Source: Acholeplasmataceae bacterium UBA5769 | Lineage (GTDB): Bacteria; Bacillota_I; Bacilli_A; Acholeplasmatales; Acholeplasmataceae | Length of the DNA: 64,000 bases | Reading direction: 5' to 3' | NCBI GenBank assembly: GCA_002418725.1 | Contig: DIER01000016.1 | Span: forward strand, 4,746-68,745 | In this document: in pieces, positions 34,818 to 43,696 of the stretch | Layout of the letters: each line of letters begins with the position of its first letter | How positions within the stretch are numbered: the stretch's first letter is position 1 | Program-made: the position numbers and the translations under genes | Notes under the pieces: generated by a model | Databases searched by the model: none | Told to the model about the DNA's origin: nothing | Seen by the model: the letters and a program-made list of their open reading frames with translations, nothing else

Positions 34818-36179
34818 TTACTTCTCCTTTAGTTCTTTAATTTCTGCAACTGCATAACCATCTTTTAAGCGCAGTTCGATGTCTTCATGCAGTTTTATTT
34901 GTTTAATTGATGTGATCACTTTTTGGTTTTTAGAGATCACTGCAAATCCTTTTTCCATAACGGAAAGTGGATTAAGTGTTTCAAGTTTCGCCCGGTAAAG
35001 TTCGAATTTAGAGGCTTTGCCATCAAACATGGTATGAAGTGCCCTGTTTAGACGAATGGTCATCTGATCATTCATTTCACGGTAACGTTTAATACCATCC
35101 AAAGGACTTTTCATCATGTCTTGTAATTTGCCAACCTGATACCTTTTTACCTCAAGTATATAAAGCATGTTTTTGTCTAAATTCAAGCGATGCCTATCTA
35201 AGGTTTCATGGAGTTGGGTAAGCTTGACTTCAGGAGACAATCTTTCAAGACGTTGGTCAAGATAGAGAAGTTCTGTTTTTCTTGTGCCAAATACTTGTGA
35301 TAAGCGGTAGGTAAGTTGTGTTTCAAACTCGTTTAATTTATCGATTAAATCTGTCTTATTGGGGGTTGCAAGCTCAGCTGCTGCTGTAGGTGTTGGTGCC
35401 CTTAAGTCTGAAACAAAATCTGAAATCGTAAAATCGGTTTCGTGTCCAATCGCTGTTATGATTGGAATCTCTGAGTTAAAAATTGCATCAATCACTGGCA
35501 TTTCATTAAATGACCATAAGTCTTCAATAGAACCGCCACCTCTTCCAACGATTAATACATCTGCTGTTTTCAGTTGATTGGCATATAAAATTTGATTTCT
35601 AATGCTATCGGCACTTCCTGGTCCTTGCACAAGTGCACTATAGAGATGCACTTCTACCAAAGGATATCTTCTTTGGACGGTGTTGATGATGTCTTGAATC
35701 ACCGCACCTGTGGGTGAGGTGATCACACCAATCACTTTTGGATAGGAAGGAATCTTTCGTTTATGCTCAAGTTTAAAATACCCTTTTTCTTCAAGTTCTT
35801 TTTTTAAGGCTTCATACTTCTGATAAAGTTCACCAATACCATCAAGACTCATCGATGATACTTGAATGGAATATGTACCAGAAGGTTCATATAAAGAAAT
35901 TCGTCCTTGTATTAAAACGTGATCACCTTCTTTTGGTGAAAAGATGAGCTTATCAGCATCCCTTGCAAACATAATCGCAGAAATACTCGCAACTTCATCC
36001 TTCAAGGTGAAATAAAGGTGCCCTCTCGAATGACGCTTAAAATTGGAGATTTCACCCTTGATTAAAATAGAAACAAGGTGTTTGTCACCTTCAAGTTTCA
36101 TTTTGATATATTTTGTTAAAGCGCTAACGGTCAAATATTGGCGTTCAACGCTTGCTACTTTGTCATCCAAAGACATCAT
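34818..36179 (-). CDS. xseA: Exodeoxyribonuclease VII large subunit
   Basis: A 453-residue subunit. An N-terminal OB fold (YLTVSALTKYIKMKLEGD) and GEISNFKRHSRGHLYFTLKDE are followed by the catalytic core: GVITSPTGAVIQDIINTVQRRYP, LIVGRGGGSIEDLWSFNE and AIGHETDFTISDFVSDLRAPTPTAAAEL. The start overlaps the nusB stop (ATGATG with TGA), indicating coupled translation. Confidence 0.95.
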   Translation of the reverse strand: MMSLDDKVASVERQYLTVSALTKYIKMKLEGDKHLVSILIKGEISNFKRHSRGHLYFTLKDEVASISAIMFARDADKLIFSPKEGDHVLIQGRISLYEPSGTYSIQVSSMSLDGIGELYQKYEALKKELEEKGYFKLEHKRKIPSYPKVIGVITSPTGAVIQDIINTVQRRYPLVEVHLYSALVQGPGSADSIRNQILYANQLKTADVLIVGRGGGSIEDLWSFNEMPVIDAIFNSEIPIITAIGHETDFTISDFVSDLRAPTPTAAAELATPNKTDLIDKLNEFETQLTYRLSQVFGTRKTELLYLDQRLERLSPEVKLTQLHETLDRHRLNLDKNMLYILEVKRYQVGKLQDMMKSPLDGIKRYREMNDQMTIRLNRALHTMFDGKASKFELYRAKLETLNPLSVMEKGFAVISKNQKVITSIKQIKLHEDIELRLKDGYAVAEIKELKEK

Positions 36180-36568
36180 CCCTTAAGTGTTTTTGCGATG
36201 TTATCCAGCAAACGATTGGTGAACTTATGCTGTTTTTCATCATCAAGATTACTGTATATCTTTGTCAGTTCAACGGCTTCGTTAATCACGATTTGCTTTT
36301 CAATATCTGTATATTTCAGTTCATAAACAGCTAATCTAATGATGGCACGATCCACATAATTAAGCCGGTATAAACTGTAATCAAATAAATGCTTTTCAAT
36401 CACAGCATCAATCTCTTTCATCTCATCCATGATGGCATGATACATAGCTTCAACGCCTTCATACTCAAAAGATGGGATAAAAGGGAATCCTTCACTTTGA
36501 TATAAATCGTATTGATAGAGCTGATGCATCAACTCTGTTCTTAATTGTCTTCTACTCAGTTGGTTCAT
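36176..36568 (-). CDS. nusB: Transcription antitermination factor NusB
   Basis: A 130-residue all-helical RNA-binding protein with S/A-RRQLRTELMHQLYQYDLYQSEG at the start and the conserved NYVDRAIIRLAVYEL and VINEAVELTKIYSNLDDEKHKFTNRLLDNI-like end. It acts with NusE in rRNA antitermination. First gene of the nusB-xseA-xseB-dxs-tlyA-recN operon. A TACAAT -10 box lies just upstream on the minus strand. The 36569-36782 gap otherwise shows no gene. Confidence 0.9.
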   Translation of the reverse strand: MNQLSRRQLRTELMHQLYQYDLYQSEGFPFIPSFEYEGVEAMYHAIMDEMKEIDAVIEKHLFDYSLYRLNYVDRAIIRLAVYELKYTDIEKQIVINEAVELTKIYSNLDDEKQHKFTNRLLDNIAKTLKG

Positions 36569-36782
36569 ATTTTCTACCTCATGAAGATTGTATCATATTT
36601 TTATTAAAAATAAAAAGAAGAGTTGTCGCGTTTATCTGTTTTTTGAATCAGGCAGATGATACCTCATTTTTTATCAAAAAAAGACGAACTTCATATGCAC
36701 TCGATAAAATAAGCATACCCTCACAATTTTTGATTCATTCATGTTATACTTAAAATATACAACAAAGTAAAGGATGTTTATC

Positions 36783-37256
36783 ATGTTTAATGAAGCTATC
36801 AAACTACAAGCTACCAAAAAGTACGTGATTCAAGGTTCACTTTTTTTCTTAACGTTTATGTTGATTTATTTCATCGTAGATTCACTCAATATGTCTTATA
36901 AAGACATGCAAGAAACCTATGGTTTATTCTTAGTGATCGTGAACATCACAACAAACGTGCTTATGTCTTTCTTATCTGCTTTTTTAATGAATCTATCAAC
37001 CGCGATGGCTACCTTAAAAGGGAAGGAAGGTAAGGCCCAGTCATTCGGCTTCTTTTCAGTTCTTTTCGGTATTTTAACTTATGGATGTACATCTTGTGTG
37101 ATTGCCTTCTTTGCATCTGTTGGCATCGCATTTTCGGTAGCTGTACTACCGCTTGCAGGTCTACCCTATAAACTTATTTCACTTTTACTCATCGTGATTG
37201 GCTTATTTTGGATAAGACGAGAACTCAATCATGGAACATGTCAAGTCAAGGCTTGA
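36783..37256 (+). CDS. Hypothetical four-pass membrane protein, 157 aa
   Basis: Start ATG 36783 is chosen over 36774 because AAAGG lies 10 nt upstream of it. Four membrane segments are predicted (about residues 16-33, 47-70, 90-115 and 118-145). The third begins with TYGCTSCVIAFFASVGI, a Cys-x-x-Cys pair at the membrane face. The family is not recognised. CxxC pairs in small membrane proteins can be metal- or thiol-related, but no function is assigned. A terminator overlaps its stop. Confidence 0.65.
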   Translation: MFNEAIKLQATKKYVIQGSLFFLTFMLIYFIVDSLNMSYKDMQETYGLFLVIVNITTNVLMSFLSAFLMNLSTAMATLKGKEGKAQSFGFFSVLFGILTYGCTSCVIAFFASVGIAFSVAVLPLAGLPYKLISLLLIVIGLFWIRRELNHGTCQVKA

Positions 37257-37267
37257 CTTTTTTTTCG
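37243..37267 (+). terminator. Terminator overlapping the 157-aa gene stop
   Basis: AAGTCA-AGGCT-TGACTT hairpin followed by eight T, with the TGA stop inside the 3' arm. Confidence 0.8.
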
Positions 37268-37303
37268 CCGAAGCATAAGATTAAAATGTAGGTGAGAGAA
37301 AGT

Positions 37304-37570
37304 GTGAGAGAGATGGAAAAAAGAGTCTTTATGCATTCAGAATTTGCAAAAGAAGACATGCGCAAAATGCGAGATGAGTATTTCAGACATATGCATAGTC
37401 ACCGGATAAACATTGAAAATGAAGTGAAGCTATTCACCGATAAAAATGCGATGGTGACCTATGTGAATCAGTTAACCGGTATTGAGAATGTTGAAATCTT
37501 CAAAATCGAAGATAACCTTTATAAGGTTTTAGTTTCAAGAAGAAAAGGAACACCTAACCAAGAAACCTAA
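37304..37570 (+). CDS. Hypothetical small cytoplasmic protein, about 88 aa
   Basis: A charged, mixed alpha/beta protein: helical N-terminal half (FAKEDMRKMRDEYFRHMHSHR), then NAMVTYVNQLTGIENVEIFKIEDNLYKVLVSRRK. The start is uncertain: GTG 37304 is best placed after AGGTGAGA, with ATG 37313 an alternative. I do not recognise it. It lies between two terminators, so it may be transcribed alone or from read-through of the preceding gene. Confidence 0.6.
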   Translation: MREMEKRVFMHSEFAKEDMRKMRDEYFRHMHSHRINIENEVKLFTDKNAMVTYVNQLTGIENVEIFKIEDNLYKVLVSRRKGTPNQET

Positions 37571-37597
37571 AATGTAACAAGTAACATTCACCTACAG

Positions 37598-37629
37598 AAA
37601 GAGAGTCAATCATCTGATTCTCTTTTTTT
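37598..37629 (+). terminator. Terminator before the tetR promoter
   Basis: AAAGAGA and TCTCTTT (37598-37604, 37619-37625) enclose a smaller ATCA/TGAT pairing and are followed by T residues. Confidence 0.75.
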
Positions 37630-37630
37630 G

Positions 37631-37681
37631 TTGACAAGGTTAAAAAACAGGCGTATACTGTAAATGTGACAACCGTGTCAC
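37631..37681 (+). promoter_or_regulatory. tetR-ABC promoter with palindromic operator
   Basis: TTGACA (37631-37636) and TATACT (37654-37659) have a 17-bp spacer. Immediately downstream, over the expected transcription start, is GTGACA-ACCG-TGTCAC (37666-37681), a perfect 6-bp inverted repeat. This is the position expected for autorepression by the TetR protein encoded next. Confidence 0.8.
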
Positions 37682-37695
37682 TTTTGTGAGGGACT

Positions 37696-38313
37696 ATGCC
37701 TAAAGAAACATTTTTAAATCTAAAAGAAGATAAAAAACAAAAGATTATTGATGCGACCATCAAAGAACTATCACTCCATCCCTATGAGCACGTGAATTTA
37801 GCGAATATCATTCGTGATGCAGGCATTGCCAGAGGATCTTTCTATCAGTATTTTGAAAATAAAGACGATCTTTACTTATTCTTCGGCATGCATATCGCTC
37901 AAAAAAAGGGTGAAATGTTTAAAGATATCTTTGATATGTCCAATCCCATGTCTTTCCTTATACGTTTTAAAAAGTTATTTTTACGTGGCTTTGATTTTGC
38001 TAGAGCCTACCCAGATCTTGTTCAAGCGGGGTACCATATGGTTCAATCTGAACTTTTTAGGTCCTCAACCATGTATCAACAATCCTATCAGAGTGGACTT
38101 CAATTTTTCGAACACTTAATTAAACTTGACCAAGACAAAGGTCTGATCAGAAAAGAGATAGATGCATCCTTTTTAGCAGAAATGATTCTCTCCTACATGA
38201 ACTCATTAAATTTATCTTATTATATGCAACCCAAAGAATCGATGGAAACCATTGAAAAAAAAGTCGACAACATTATCGACATCTTAGCGAAAGGAATTGA
38301 AACACATGTTTAA
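37696..38313 (+). CDS. TetR family transcriptional regulator
   Basis: A 205-residue regulator. The N-terminal HTH domain reads KKQKIIDATIKELSLHPYEHVNLANIIRDAGIARGSFYQYFENKDDLYLFF, the canonical TetR pattern. The C-terminal ligand domain (residues 70-205) is divergent. ATG 37696 follows GAGGG. It overlaps the ABC ATPase gene by 8 bp, so it most likely controls the ABC exporter through the palindrome in its own promoter; the inducer is unknown. Confidence 0.9.
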   Translation: MPKETFLNLKEDKKQKIIDATIKELSLHPYEHVNLANIIRDAGIARGSFYQYFENKDDLYLFFGMHIAQKKGEMFKDIFDMSNPMSFLIRFKKLFLRGFDFARAYPDLVQAGYHMVQSELFRSSTMYQQSYQSGLQFFEHLIKLDQDKGLIRKEIDASFLAEMILSYMNSLNLSYYMQPKESMETIEKKVDNIIDILAKGIETHV

Positions 38314-39163
38314 AGTAGAAAATTTACGTTTCTCCTATCCTAAAAATAAGGAAGAAACACTCAAAGGTCTATCCTTTGAAATCGCACGAGGTGAAATCTT
38401 CGGATTTCTAGGGCCGAGTGGTGCTGGTAAATCGACCACGCAGAAGATTTTAATTAAGCTTTTAGAGAACTATGAAGGACTTATTTCCTATAATGGAAAA
38501 AACATTGCTGAACTTGATGACTCCTTCTTTGAAGATATTGGGGTGAGTTTTGAAATGCCCATTCACTTTTCCAAAATGACAGCCATGGAAAATATCAACT
38601 TCTTCTTAAAGCTTTACAAACGCAATCATGACGTGGAATCACTCATGAAAAGACTTGGGCTTTGGGAAGACCGCGACAAAATGGTCTCTGACTACTCCAA
38701 AGGCATGAAGATTCGCCTTAATTTTGTGCGTGCCATGCTCAATTCACCAAGCATGCTTTTCCTTGATGAACCCACCAACGGTCTAGATCCTGCAAACGCG
38801 ATGATCTTAAAAGACATGATTCGTGAATTTAAAAACCAAGGTGGCACTGTCTTTATTACAAGCCATATCATGGCAGATATTGATCAATTGTGTGACCGCG
38901 TTGCCTTTATTGTCGATGGACAAATCAAAGAAATGGCAAGTCCTAGAGAACTAAAGATTAAATATGGAAAACGCGTGATGAATGTCGAGTACAAAGAAGA
39001 TGGCCATACGGTTAAAAAAGAATTTGAAATGGATAATATTGGTCAAAACGATACGTTCCTAAACATTCTTAAAACCAAAGAAATAGAAACGATTCACAGT
39101 GGTGAAACCACGCTTGAAGATATCTTTATTCAAGTCACAGGTGTAGGACTCAATCATGAGTAG
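38306..39163 (+). CDS. ABC transporter ATP-binding protein
   Basis: A 285-residue ABC ATPase. Walker A is GPSGAGKSTT, the signature is YSKGMKIRLNFVRAML (SKGM in place of SGGQ), Walker B is MLFLDEPTNGLDP, and the switch His is in FITSHIMADIDQL. The C-terminal extension of about 65 residues is usual for ABC-2 type exporters. ATG 38306 is preferred over the in-frame TTG at 38297, which is too close to the AAAGG site. Confidence 0.92.
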   Translation: MFKVENLRFSYPKNKEETLKGLSFEIARGEIFGFLGPSGAGKSTTQKILIKLLENYEGLISYNGKNIAELDDSFFEDIGVSFEMPIHFSKMTAMENINFFLKLYKRNHDVESLMKRLGLWEDRDKMVSDYSKGMKIRLNFVRAMLNSPSMLFLDEPTNGLDPANAMILKDMIREFKNQGGTVFITSHIMADIDQLCDRVAFIVDGQIKEMASPRELKIKYGKRVMNVEYKEDGHTVKKEFEMDNIGQNDTFLNILKTKEIETIHSGETTLEDIFIQVTGVGLNHE

Positions 39164-39890
39164 ATTAATGATTTTAATCAAAGGTGAACTGACAAGACTT
39201 ACCAAATATCATGTCACCACGATTTCATTCGTCGTTGCGATCATCTGGTTTCTTCTTCTCTATTTCTTAGATGACCAGGATTTATTGATGCAAATGTTAC
39301 CCTTTGTTGTCGTTATTGATGCGACGATGATGTCCATCATCTTCATCGGATCTGTCATGTTTTTTGAAAAAACAGAATCAACGTTTTCAACCATGCTCGT
39401 CACACCCGTCTCCAATGAAGAACTCATTTTATCCAAAGCGATTGCGAACACTGTGCATAGCATGTTCTCATCTGTCTTGGTCATGGTCGTTTTCTTCTTG
39501 GTCAAACAAATTCAAATTGAATGGCTCATTTTACTTCCAACCCTTGCACTGACCATTTATATGCATAGTTTACTTGGATTTGTTTTCTCCTTTCATTCAA
39601 AGGATTTTACAACCCTCTTAGTCAATGTCATGATTTATTCATTTATCTTAACCATTCCCGTCATTTTACATTATTTTGATCTGATCTTAAAAGCAGACAT
39701 TTGGGATACGTTACTTCTCATTATTCCAACTCAAGCTTCCATTAAGATCATTGAAGTCGGTTTTGGCGCAGCGATTGATTATAAATGGGTTGTCTCCGTT
39801 GTTCTATTACTTTTATATGCAACATTGGGCTACTATTTCTATATTAAACCTAAGTTTAAGTCCTATGCTGTCAAGCAAAGTGGGGTGTAA
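39156..39890 (+). CDS. ABC-2 type transporter permease (fluoroquinolone exporter-like)
   Basis: A 244-residue protein with six membrane segments. MFFEKTESTFSTMLVTPVSNEELILSKAIANTV resembles the conserved cytoplasmic segment of ABC-2 permeases. It overlaps the ATPase gene by 8 bp and is followed 2 bp later by a second permease, so the exporter is probably a heterodimer of two permeases. Substrate unknown. Confidence 0.82.
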   Translation: MSRLMILIKGELTRLTKYHVTTISFVVAIIWFLLLYFLDDQDLLMQMLPFVVVIDATMMSIIFIGSVMFFEKTESTFSTMLVTPVSNEELILSKAIANTVHSMFSSVLVMVVFFLVKQIQIEWLILLPTLALTIYMHSLLGFVFSFHSKDFTTLLVNVMIYSFILTIPVILHYFDLILKADIWDTLLLIIPTQASIKIIEVGFGAAIDYKWVVSVVLLLLYATLGYYFYIKPKFKSYAVKQSGV

Positions 39891-39892
39891 TC

Positions 39893-40609
39893 ATGTTCAC
39901 ACGTGTCTTAAAACATGAATTTAAGAGTATGTTTCGCGACAAAATGTATGCCTTCTTACTCGCTTATCCTCTCTTAATGGCTTTGATTGCATATTTCTTA
40001 ATGCCCTATCTCGAAGAACAAGGCGCAGGTATTGCAACGCATATCGCGACCCTTATCTTCATTTTAATCAACGGTTTTATGTTTGGTGCCATCACTGGGT
40101 TCACGCTTTTAGATGATCAAGATGACAATGTACTTTTATCCCTTAAAATTACACCTATCAATGTGAATCACTACATTGGCATTAAACTATTAATCAGTTA
40201 TGTCTTAGGCGTCATTGGTACACTTTTAATCATTATCTCCAGTGGATTTATTAACATCGTTGATCCCATCAATTTGATTTTTATCTTAACACTTTCACCG
40301 CTTCATGGACCTATCGTTGCTCTCTTAGTTAATGCGTTTGCAACCAATAAAGTTGAAGGTTTTGTCATCATGAAGCTTTCAGGTATCATCATCATGGCAC
40401 CCATTGCAGCACTCTTTATGACCGATTGGAAAGAACTGTTCTTATCGATTATTCCAGGGTTTTGGCCAGCAAGATTAATCGCCTTTGAACTGATTCCGAT
40501 GGACTACTTTTTATCAGATACGTGGATTTATTTTCTCTTAGGTCTTTTCATCAATGGTTTAGTGATTAGCTTACTCTACATCAAATATAAAAAAAGAATT
40601 GCTATATAG
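39893..40609 (+). CDS. ABC-2 type transporter permease
   Basis: A 238-residue protein with six membrane segments. MFTRVLKHEFKSMFRDKMYAFLLAYPLLMALIAYFLMP is the typical first helix region. TGFTLLDDQDDNVLLSLKITPINVNHYIGIKLLISYVLG is the equivalent of the conserved loop in the preceding permease. The two permeases are distantly similar and form a pair with the ATPase. Confidence 0.82.
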   Translation: MFTRVLKHEFKSMFRDKMYAFLLAYPLLMALIAYFLMPYLEEQGAGIATHIATLIFILINGFMFGAITGFTLLDDQDDNVLLSLKITPINVNHYIGIKLLISYVLGVIGTLLIIISSGFINIVDPINLIFILTLSPLHGPIVALLVNAFATNKVEGFVIMKLSGIIIMAPIAALFMTDWKELFLSIIPGFWPARLIAFELIPMDYFLSDTWIYFLLGLFINGLVISLLYIKYKKRIAI

Positions 40610-40618
40610 GAGGTTATT

Positions 40619-40813
40619 ATGCTTTATTTATCCATTTTCATGATGGTTTATGGTGCGTTTCTCTTGGTCGGTTTGCTGCTACAGTTTCCTTTTCTTTACA
40701 ACAACATGAAGTCAAAAGCGATGATCAAGATGATGGGAAAGAAAGGATTCAACATCATGTTAGTGATCCTTGCAGTTGTCTTCATCGTCATTGGCTATAT
40801 CATCATGCCATAA
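40619..40813 (+). CDS. Small two-pass membrane protein, 64 aa
   Basis: Preceded by a perfect AGGAGG 5 nt before the ATG and located 9 bp after the second permease, so it is part of the exporter operon. Two membrane segments (about 5-24 and 43-62) flank a basic loop (NNMKSKAMIKMMGKKG). The family is not recognised; an accessory role in the exporter is inference. Confidence 0.7.
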   Translation: MLYLSIFMMVYGAFLLVGLLLQFPFLYNNMKSKAMIKMMGKKGFNIMLVILAVVFIVIGYIIMP

Positions 40814-40817
40814 ACAA

Positions 40818-40846
40818 CAAAAAGAGGTTGGGAAACCTCTTTTTTT
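40818..40846. terminator. Bidirectional terminator between the ABC operon and the surface-protein cluster
   Basis: AAAGAGGTT and AACCTCTTT form a 9-bp stem flanked by A and T runs. It ends the exporter operon from the left and module A of the surface cluster from the right. Confidence 0.88.
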
Positions 40847-40863
40847 GTGCAATACATTCAGTT

Positions 40864-42729
40864 TTAAGTATACGTCTTCACACTTACTGTCTCATCATAA
40901 TTCATACGAAGAATCATGATACGATTGTTACCGGAGAAAACAAGGTTATTATTGACATAAATCGAAACCATCTTATTATTGATGTTGATAAAGTCAATGT
41001 AAAAGAAACTCGTATCTGTGATTTCAAAGTTGATGTAAATATCAAATCCATCGGTTGTAACAGGTCTTCGATTAACCTGCAGGGTTAAACGCTGTGTTCC
41101 AATTAAATCGTATCCAAAGTTTAAATAGGAGTTGATGTAGTTTGGCGATAGTAAGACATCATCTTTTGAGTTAATGAAATCCACATTTTTGATCGATTCC
41201 AAATCTGAATCGTTTAACACAGCTGGTGAGTATTCAAAGAGTACCGATTTAATCGTTGTACTGTTACTGTTTGAGTTTGTTAAAACGAAGACGTAATAAT
41301 CAAAGATAGCAGCATTCGCAGGAACTACTGTATAGCCATTACCATTATCAATAACTTTCGCAAAAGCATTTAACCCACTCATGGTGGATGGTCCACTTGG
41401 GAACGTAACCAAGTTGTTTAATTTGATACTGCTTCGATAAGTTGATCCATCAATACCAGCAACGTAAGCAAGTGTTCCACCACCACCTAGATAATCACCA
41501 ACGATAGTTCCTAAATTTGAGATATCAGAACTTGGTCTAACGTAGAGAATGATGGAACCTGGAAAGTTTGTAGGAACAAACGGCTGATTGATTAAAGTGG
41601 ATGGTGCAGGGAATTTATCAAAGGTTTTTGAAAATGCAAAGGCTCTGTTACCTTCGGTACCTGTAATATTGACCCCACCGACAACGTCGATGTTTTGTCT
41701 ACTATAAACTGAACCGAGCTGATTCACTTCATAACCATCTAAAACCATTTGATCATAAAGGTAAGGTGCATTGGGATCATTTGGTATAGGAGAAATCTTT
41801 AATGTTGAGACACTATAATTGATGGGAACGTTTGACGTTTGTGTTTTACCGACCAATTGGATGTTACTTGGAATCGCACTGGTCAGGGTGAGCAAGCCAC
41901 TGTTGATGTAGTGATTTAAATAATGCGTTCTAGCGAGATCAAACACATTATATGCCCAGTCTGCGGTCAATGAGAAGAAATACGTATCTCTTGGTCCACC
42001 ATCAAGCACACCACCATCGGCTTGAGTATAACCGATCAAACCATATTGGCTTCGGTTAGGCATTTGATTACCACTACTATCAATTTTAGGTGAAATGACA
42101 TAGACTTTTTCCAAGATAGCTGAAGAATTTAGATGCCCCACAATGTATCCTGTGGCACGGTTAATATGTCCTTCATTATGTTCATGGAAATCATCTATCG
42201 GTGTAGCGCTCGTTGGATTGCTATAAATGATGGGATTTTCAATAAAGAAGTTTCTAACGGTTGCATTGTCTCCGATAAAACCGAAAACACCAATATCTTG
42301 CTTGGTTGAACCATCAATTCTTAAATTGAGCAGTGTCGATTCATTGCCTTCAAAGTTACCAATAAAGGGATAGATATGGTCACCAATCGGGTTAAACAAC
42401 TGATAATAGGACGCCACATCTTGTCCTGTGAAATCAATGGTAATGGGGGCTAACGTATCTTTATCTGCAACCATAAAGTGATAAACCTTATCTTGTAAAT
42501 AACCTTTTTCTTGGAGTTTTGATAAGTTAAACATGTGATTCACTTCAGAAATGATGAAGGGATCTAATTCAGTTCCTGTTCCTTTGGCAAAATAATTGAC
42601 TTTAGAACTTCCAACCAAATTTCCTTCATATTCACTGCTGTTGACATACCATGCGTAAGTCATACCCGATACCATAAGGATTAACGATAGGAAAGCAATC
42701 ACGATTTTAACGACATGTAGTCTTTTCAT
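40864..42729 (-). CDS. Exported surface protein with GLUG-like beta-helix block, 621 aa
   Basis: An N-terminal hydrophobic segment (residues 7-22) is followed by SGMTYAWYVNSS, the SipW/TasA-type export motif. GTELDPFIISEVNHMFNLSKL (about 52-72) and FNPIGDHIYPFIGNFEGNESTLLNLRIDG (112-140) resemble the entry and first turn of GLUG/right-handed beta-helix adhesins. IGVFGFIGDNATVRNFFIENP follows. The C-terminal 250 residues are rich in Ser, Asn and beta-strand patterns, with no LPxTG and no second membrane segment. It overlaps the 277-aa gene by 4 bp and ends module A. It is predicted to depend on read-through of tandem riboswitches. It may cap or decorate the structure; this is inference. Confidence 0.7.
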   Translation of the reverse strand: MKRLHVVKIVIAFLSLILMVSGMTYAWYVNSSEYEGNLVGSSKVNYFAKGTGTELDPFIISEVNHMFNLSKLQEKGYLQDKVYHFMVADKDTLAPITIDFTGQDVASYYQLFNPIGDHIYPFIGNFEGNESTLLNLRIDGSTKQDIGVFGFIGDNATVRNFFIENPIIYSNPTSATPIDDFHEHNEGHINRATGYIVGHLNSSAILEKVYVISPKIDSSGNQMPNRSQYGLIGYTQADGGVLDGGPRDTYFFSLTADWAYNVFDLARTHYLNHYINSGLLTLTSAIPSNIQLVGKTQTSNVPINYSVSTLKISPIPNDPNAPYLYDQMVLDGYEVNQLGSVYSRQNIDVVGGVNITGTEGNRAFAFSKTFDKFPAPSTLINQPFVPTNFPGSIILYVRPSSDISNLGTIVGDYLGGGGTLAYVAGIDGSTYRSSIKLNNLVTFPSGPSTMSGLNAFAKVIDNGNGYTVVPANAAIFDYYVFVLTNSNSNSTTIKSVLFEYSPAVLNDSDLESIKNVDFINSKDDVLLSPNYINSYLNFGYDLIGTQRLTLQVNRRPVTTDGFDIYINFEITDTSFFYIDFININNKMVSIYVNNNLVFSGNNRIMILRMNYDETVSVKTYT

Positions 42730-43559
42730 GAGTTACCTCCTAACACAATGTTAAACTTGATGTCAGGGAAGAAAACCATGACGTTCATGTTATCCACAAC
42801 AACATCCATGTTTTCATAAGCCAAGAGTTCATTGATCTTCGTATCATCATAGGTAAAGTTGTAATAAAGTTTATAAGAAGTAACATCGGTTGTTAATAAA
42901 ATGTTTCCAAAATCAACAACACCTGTATAGGTATCATTCTCATAAAAACTATACATGCCATAGATAAGATTTTGATTGACATCAACGCTATTAAAAGCCG
43001 TGTTCAATGAGGTAAACTTATTACTGCCTTCAGAAAATCCATTAAAGTCCTTACTGATCATGGATTGAACACGAAGTGCTTCTGTCAAATAATAGGGACG
43101 TGATGTTTGATAAGGATAAGAAGATACCGCTTGATTGGCAAGGCTGATGTCACTGAGTATTTTACTTCTTAACGTCACGGCATCGCCAGTAAAATTCATG
43201 GTGATTTCTGCAATCACATTCTTATCAAAGTTGTTTTCTTCAATGACTGGATCGTATTCATGGGTAAACATGTTACTAAATGAGAAAGCAGGTATGTCTA
43301 TCGGAAGTGCACGTTGTGGCACATAAGTTGCAGTCGCTTCATCATATACCAAAACAGATTTAGTTGCAACATCGTATTTATAGACATGATCTTTTGTATA
43401 GTACTTAATCTCATAAGGAATCGGAGAACCATCTGTTAATGTCGCACTAATCGGTTGCACATGCGCTTCATCAAAATTCACAAACCATGCATAAACAACT
43501 GCTGTAAACAGGACGAGTGATGTGATGAACATGATGGATGCTTTAAGTAGTTGTTTCAT
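42726..43559 (-). CDS. Exported TasA/SipW-substrate-like protein, 277 aa
   Basis: The N-terminus MKQLLKASIMFITSLVLFTAVVYAWFVNFDEAHVQPISATL carries the basic-hydrophobic-YAWF pattern shared by the exported proteins of the cluster. The rest is predicted to be beta-rich and acidic (for example VLVYDEATATYVPQRALPIDIP) with no recognised domain. It starts 24 nt after the terminator of the second tandem riboswitch, with AAAGGAG before the ATG, so it is the first gene gated by that pair. It is coupled to the 621-aa gene. Role as a fibre or coat subunit is inferred from the cluster. Confidence 0.65.
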   Translation of the reverse strand: MKQLLKASIMFITSLVLFTAVVYAWFVNFDEAHVQPISATLTDGSPIPYEIKYYTKDHVYKYDVATKSVLVYDEATATYVPQRALPIDIPAFSFSNMFTHEYDPVIEENNFDKNVIAEITMNFTGDAVTLRSKILSDISLANQAVSSYPYQTSRPYYLTEALRVQSMISKDFNGFSEGSNKFTSLNTAFNSVDVNQNLIYGMYSFYENDTYTGVVDFGNILLTTDVTSYKLYYNFTYDDTKINELLAYENMDVVVDNMNVMVFFPDIKFNIVLGGNS

Positions 43560-43582
43560 GTGCGTTCTCCTTTACTAAATAT

Positions 43583-43679
43583 AAAAAGCCAGATGACCTC
43601 AAACAATGTTGAGAGCAACTGGCTACCCCTGTAGGGCCCTATAGCTTTGCGTCACTAGGTTGCCCTAGTTTTGCCAATA
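43583..43679 (-). promoter_or_regulatory. c-di-GMP-I (GEMM) riboswitch, second of a tandem pair, with terminator
   Basis: On the minus strand ATTGGCAAAAC starts the aptamer. ACTAGG-GCAA-CCTAGT forms P2 with a GNRA loop. GACGCAAAGCTATAGGGCC is the conserved core, and GGTAGCCAGTTG closes P1. AGCCAG then also pairs with CTGGCT (43587-43592) to make a terminator followed by five T. P1 and the terminator share the strand GCCAG, so ligand binding should prevent termination (ON switch). It is followed by the ribosome site of the 277-aa gene. Confidence 0.9.
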
Positions 43680-43696
43680 TTTACCTTATGATCTAA

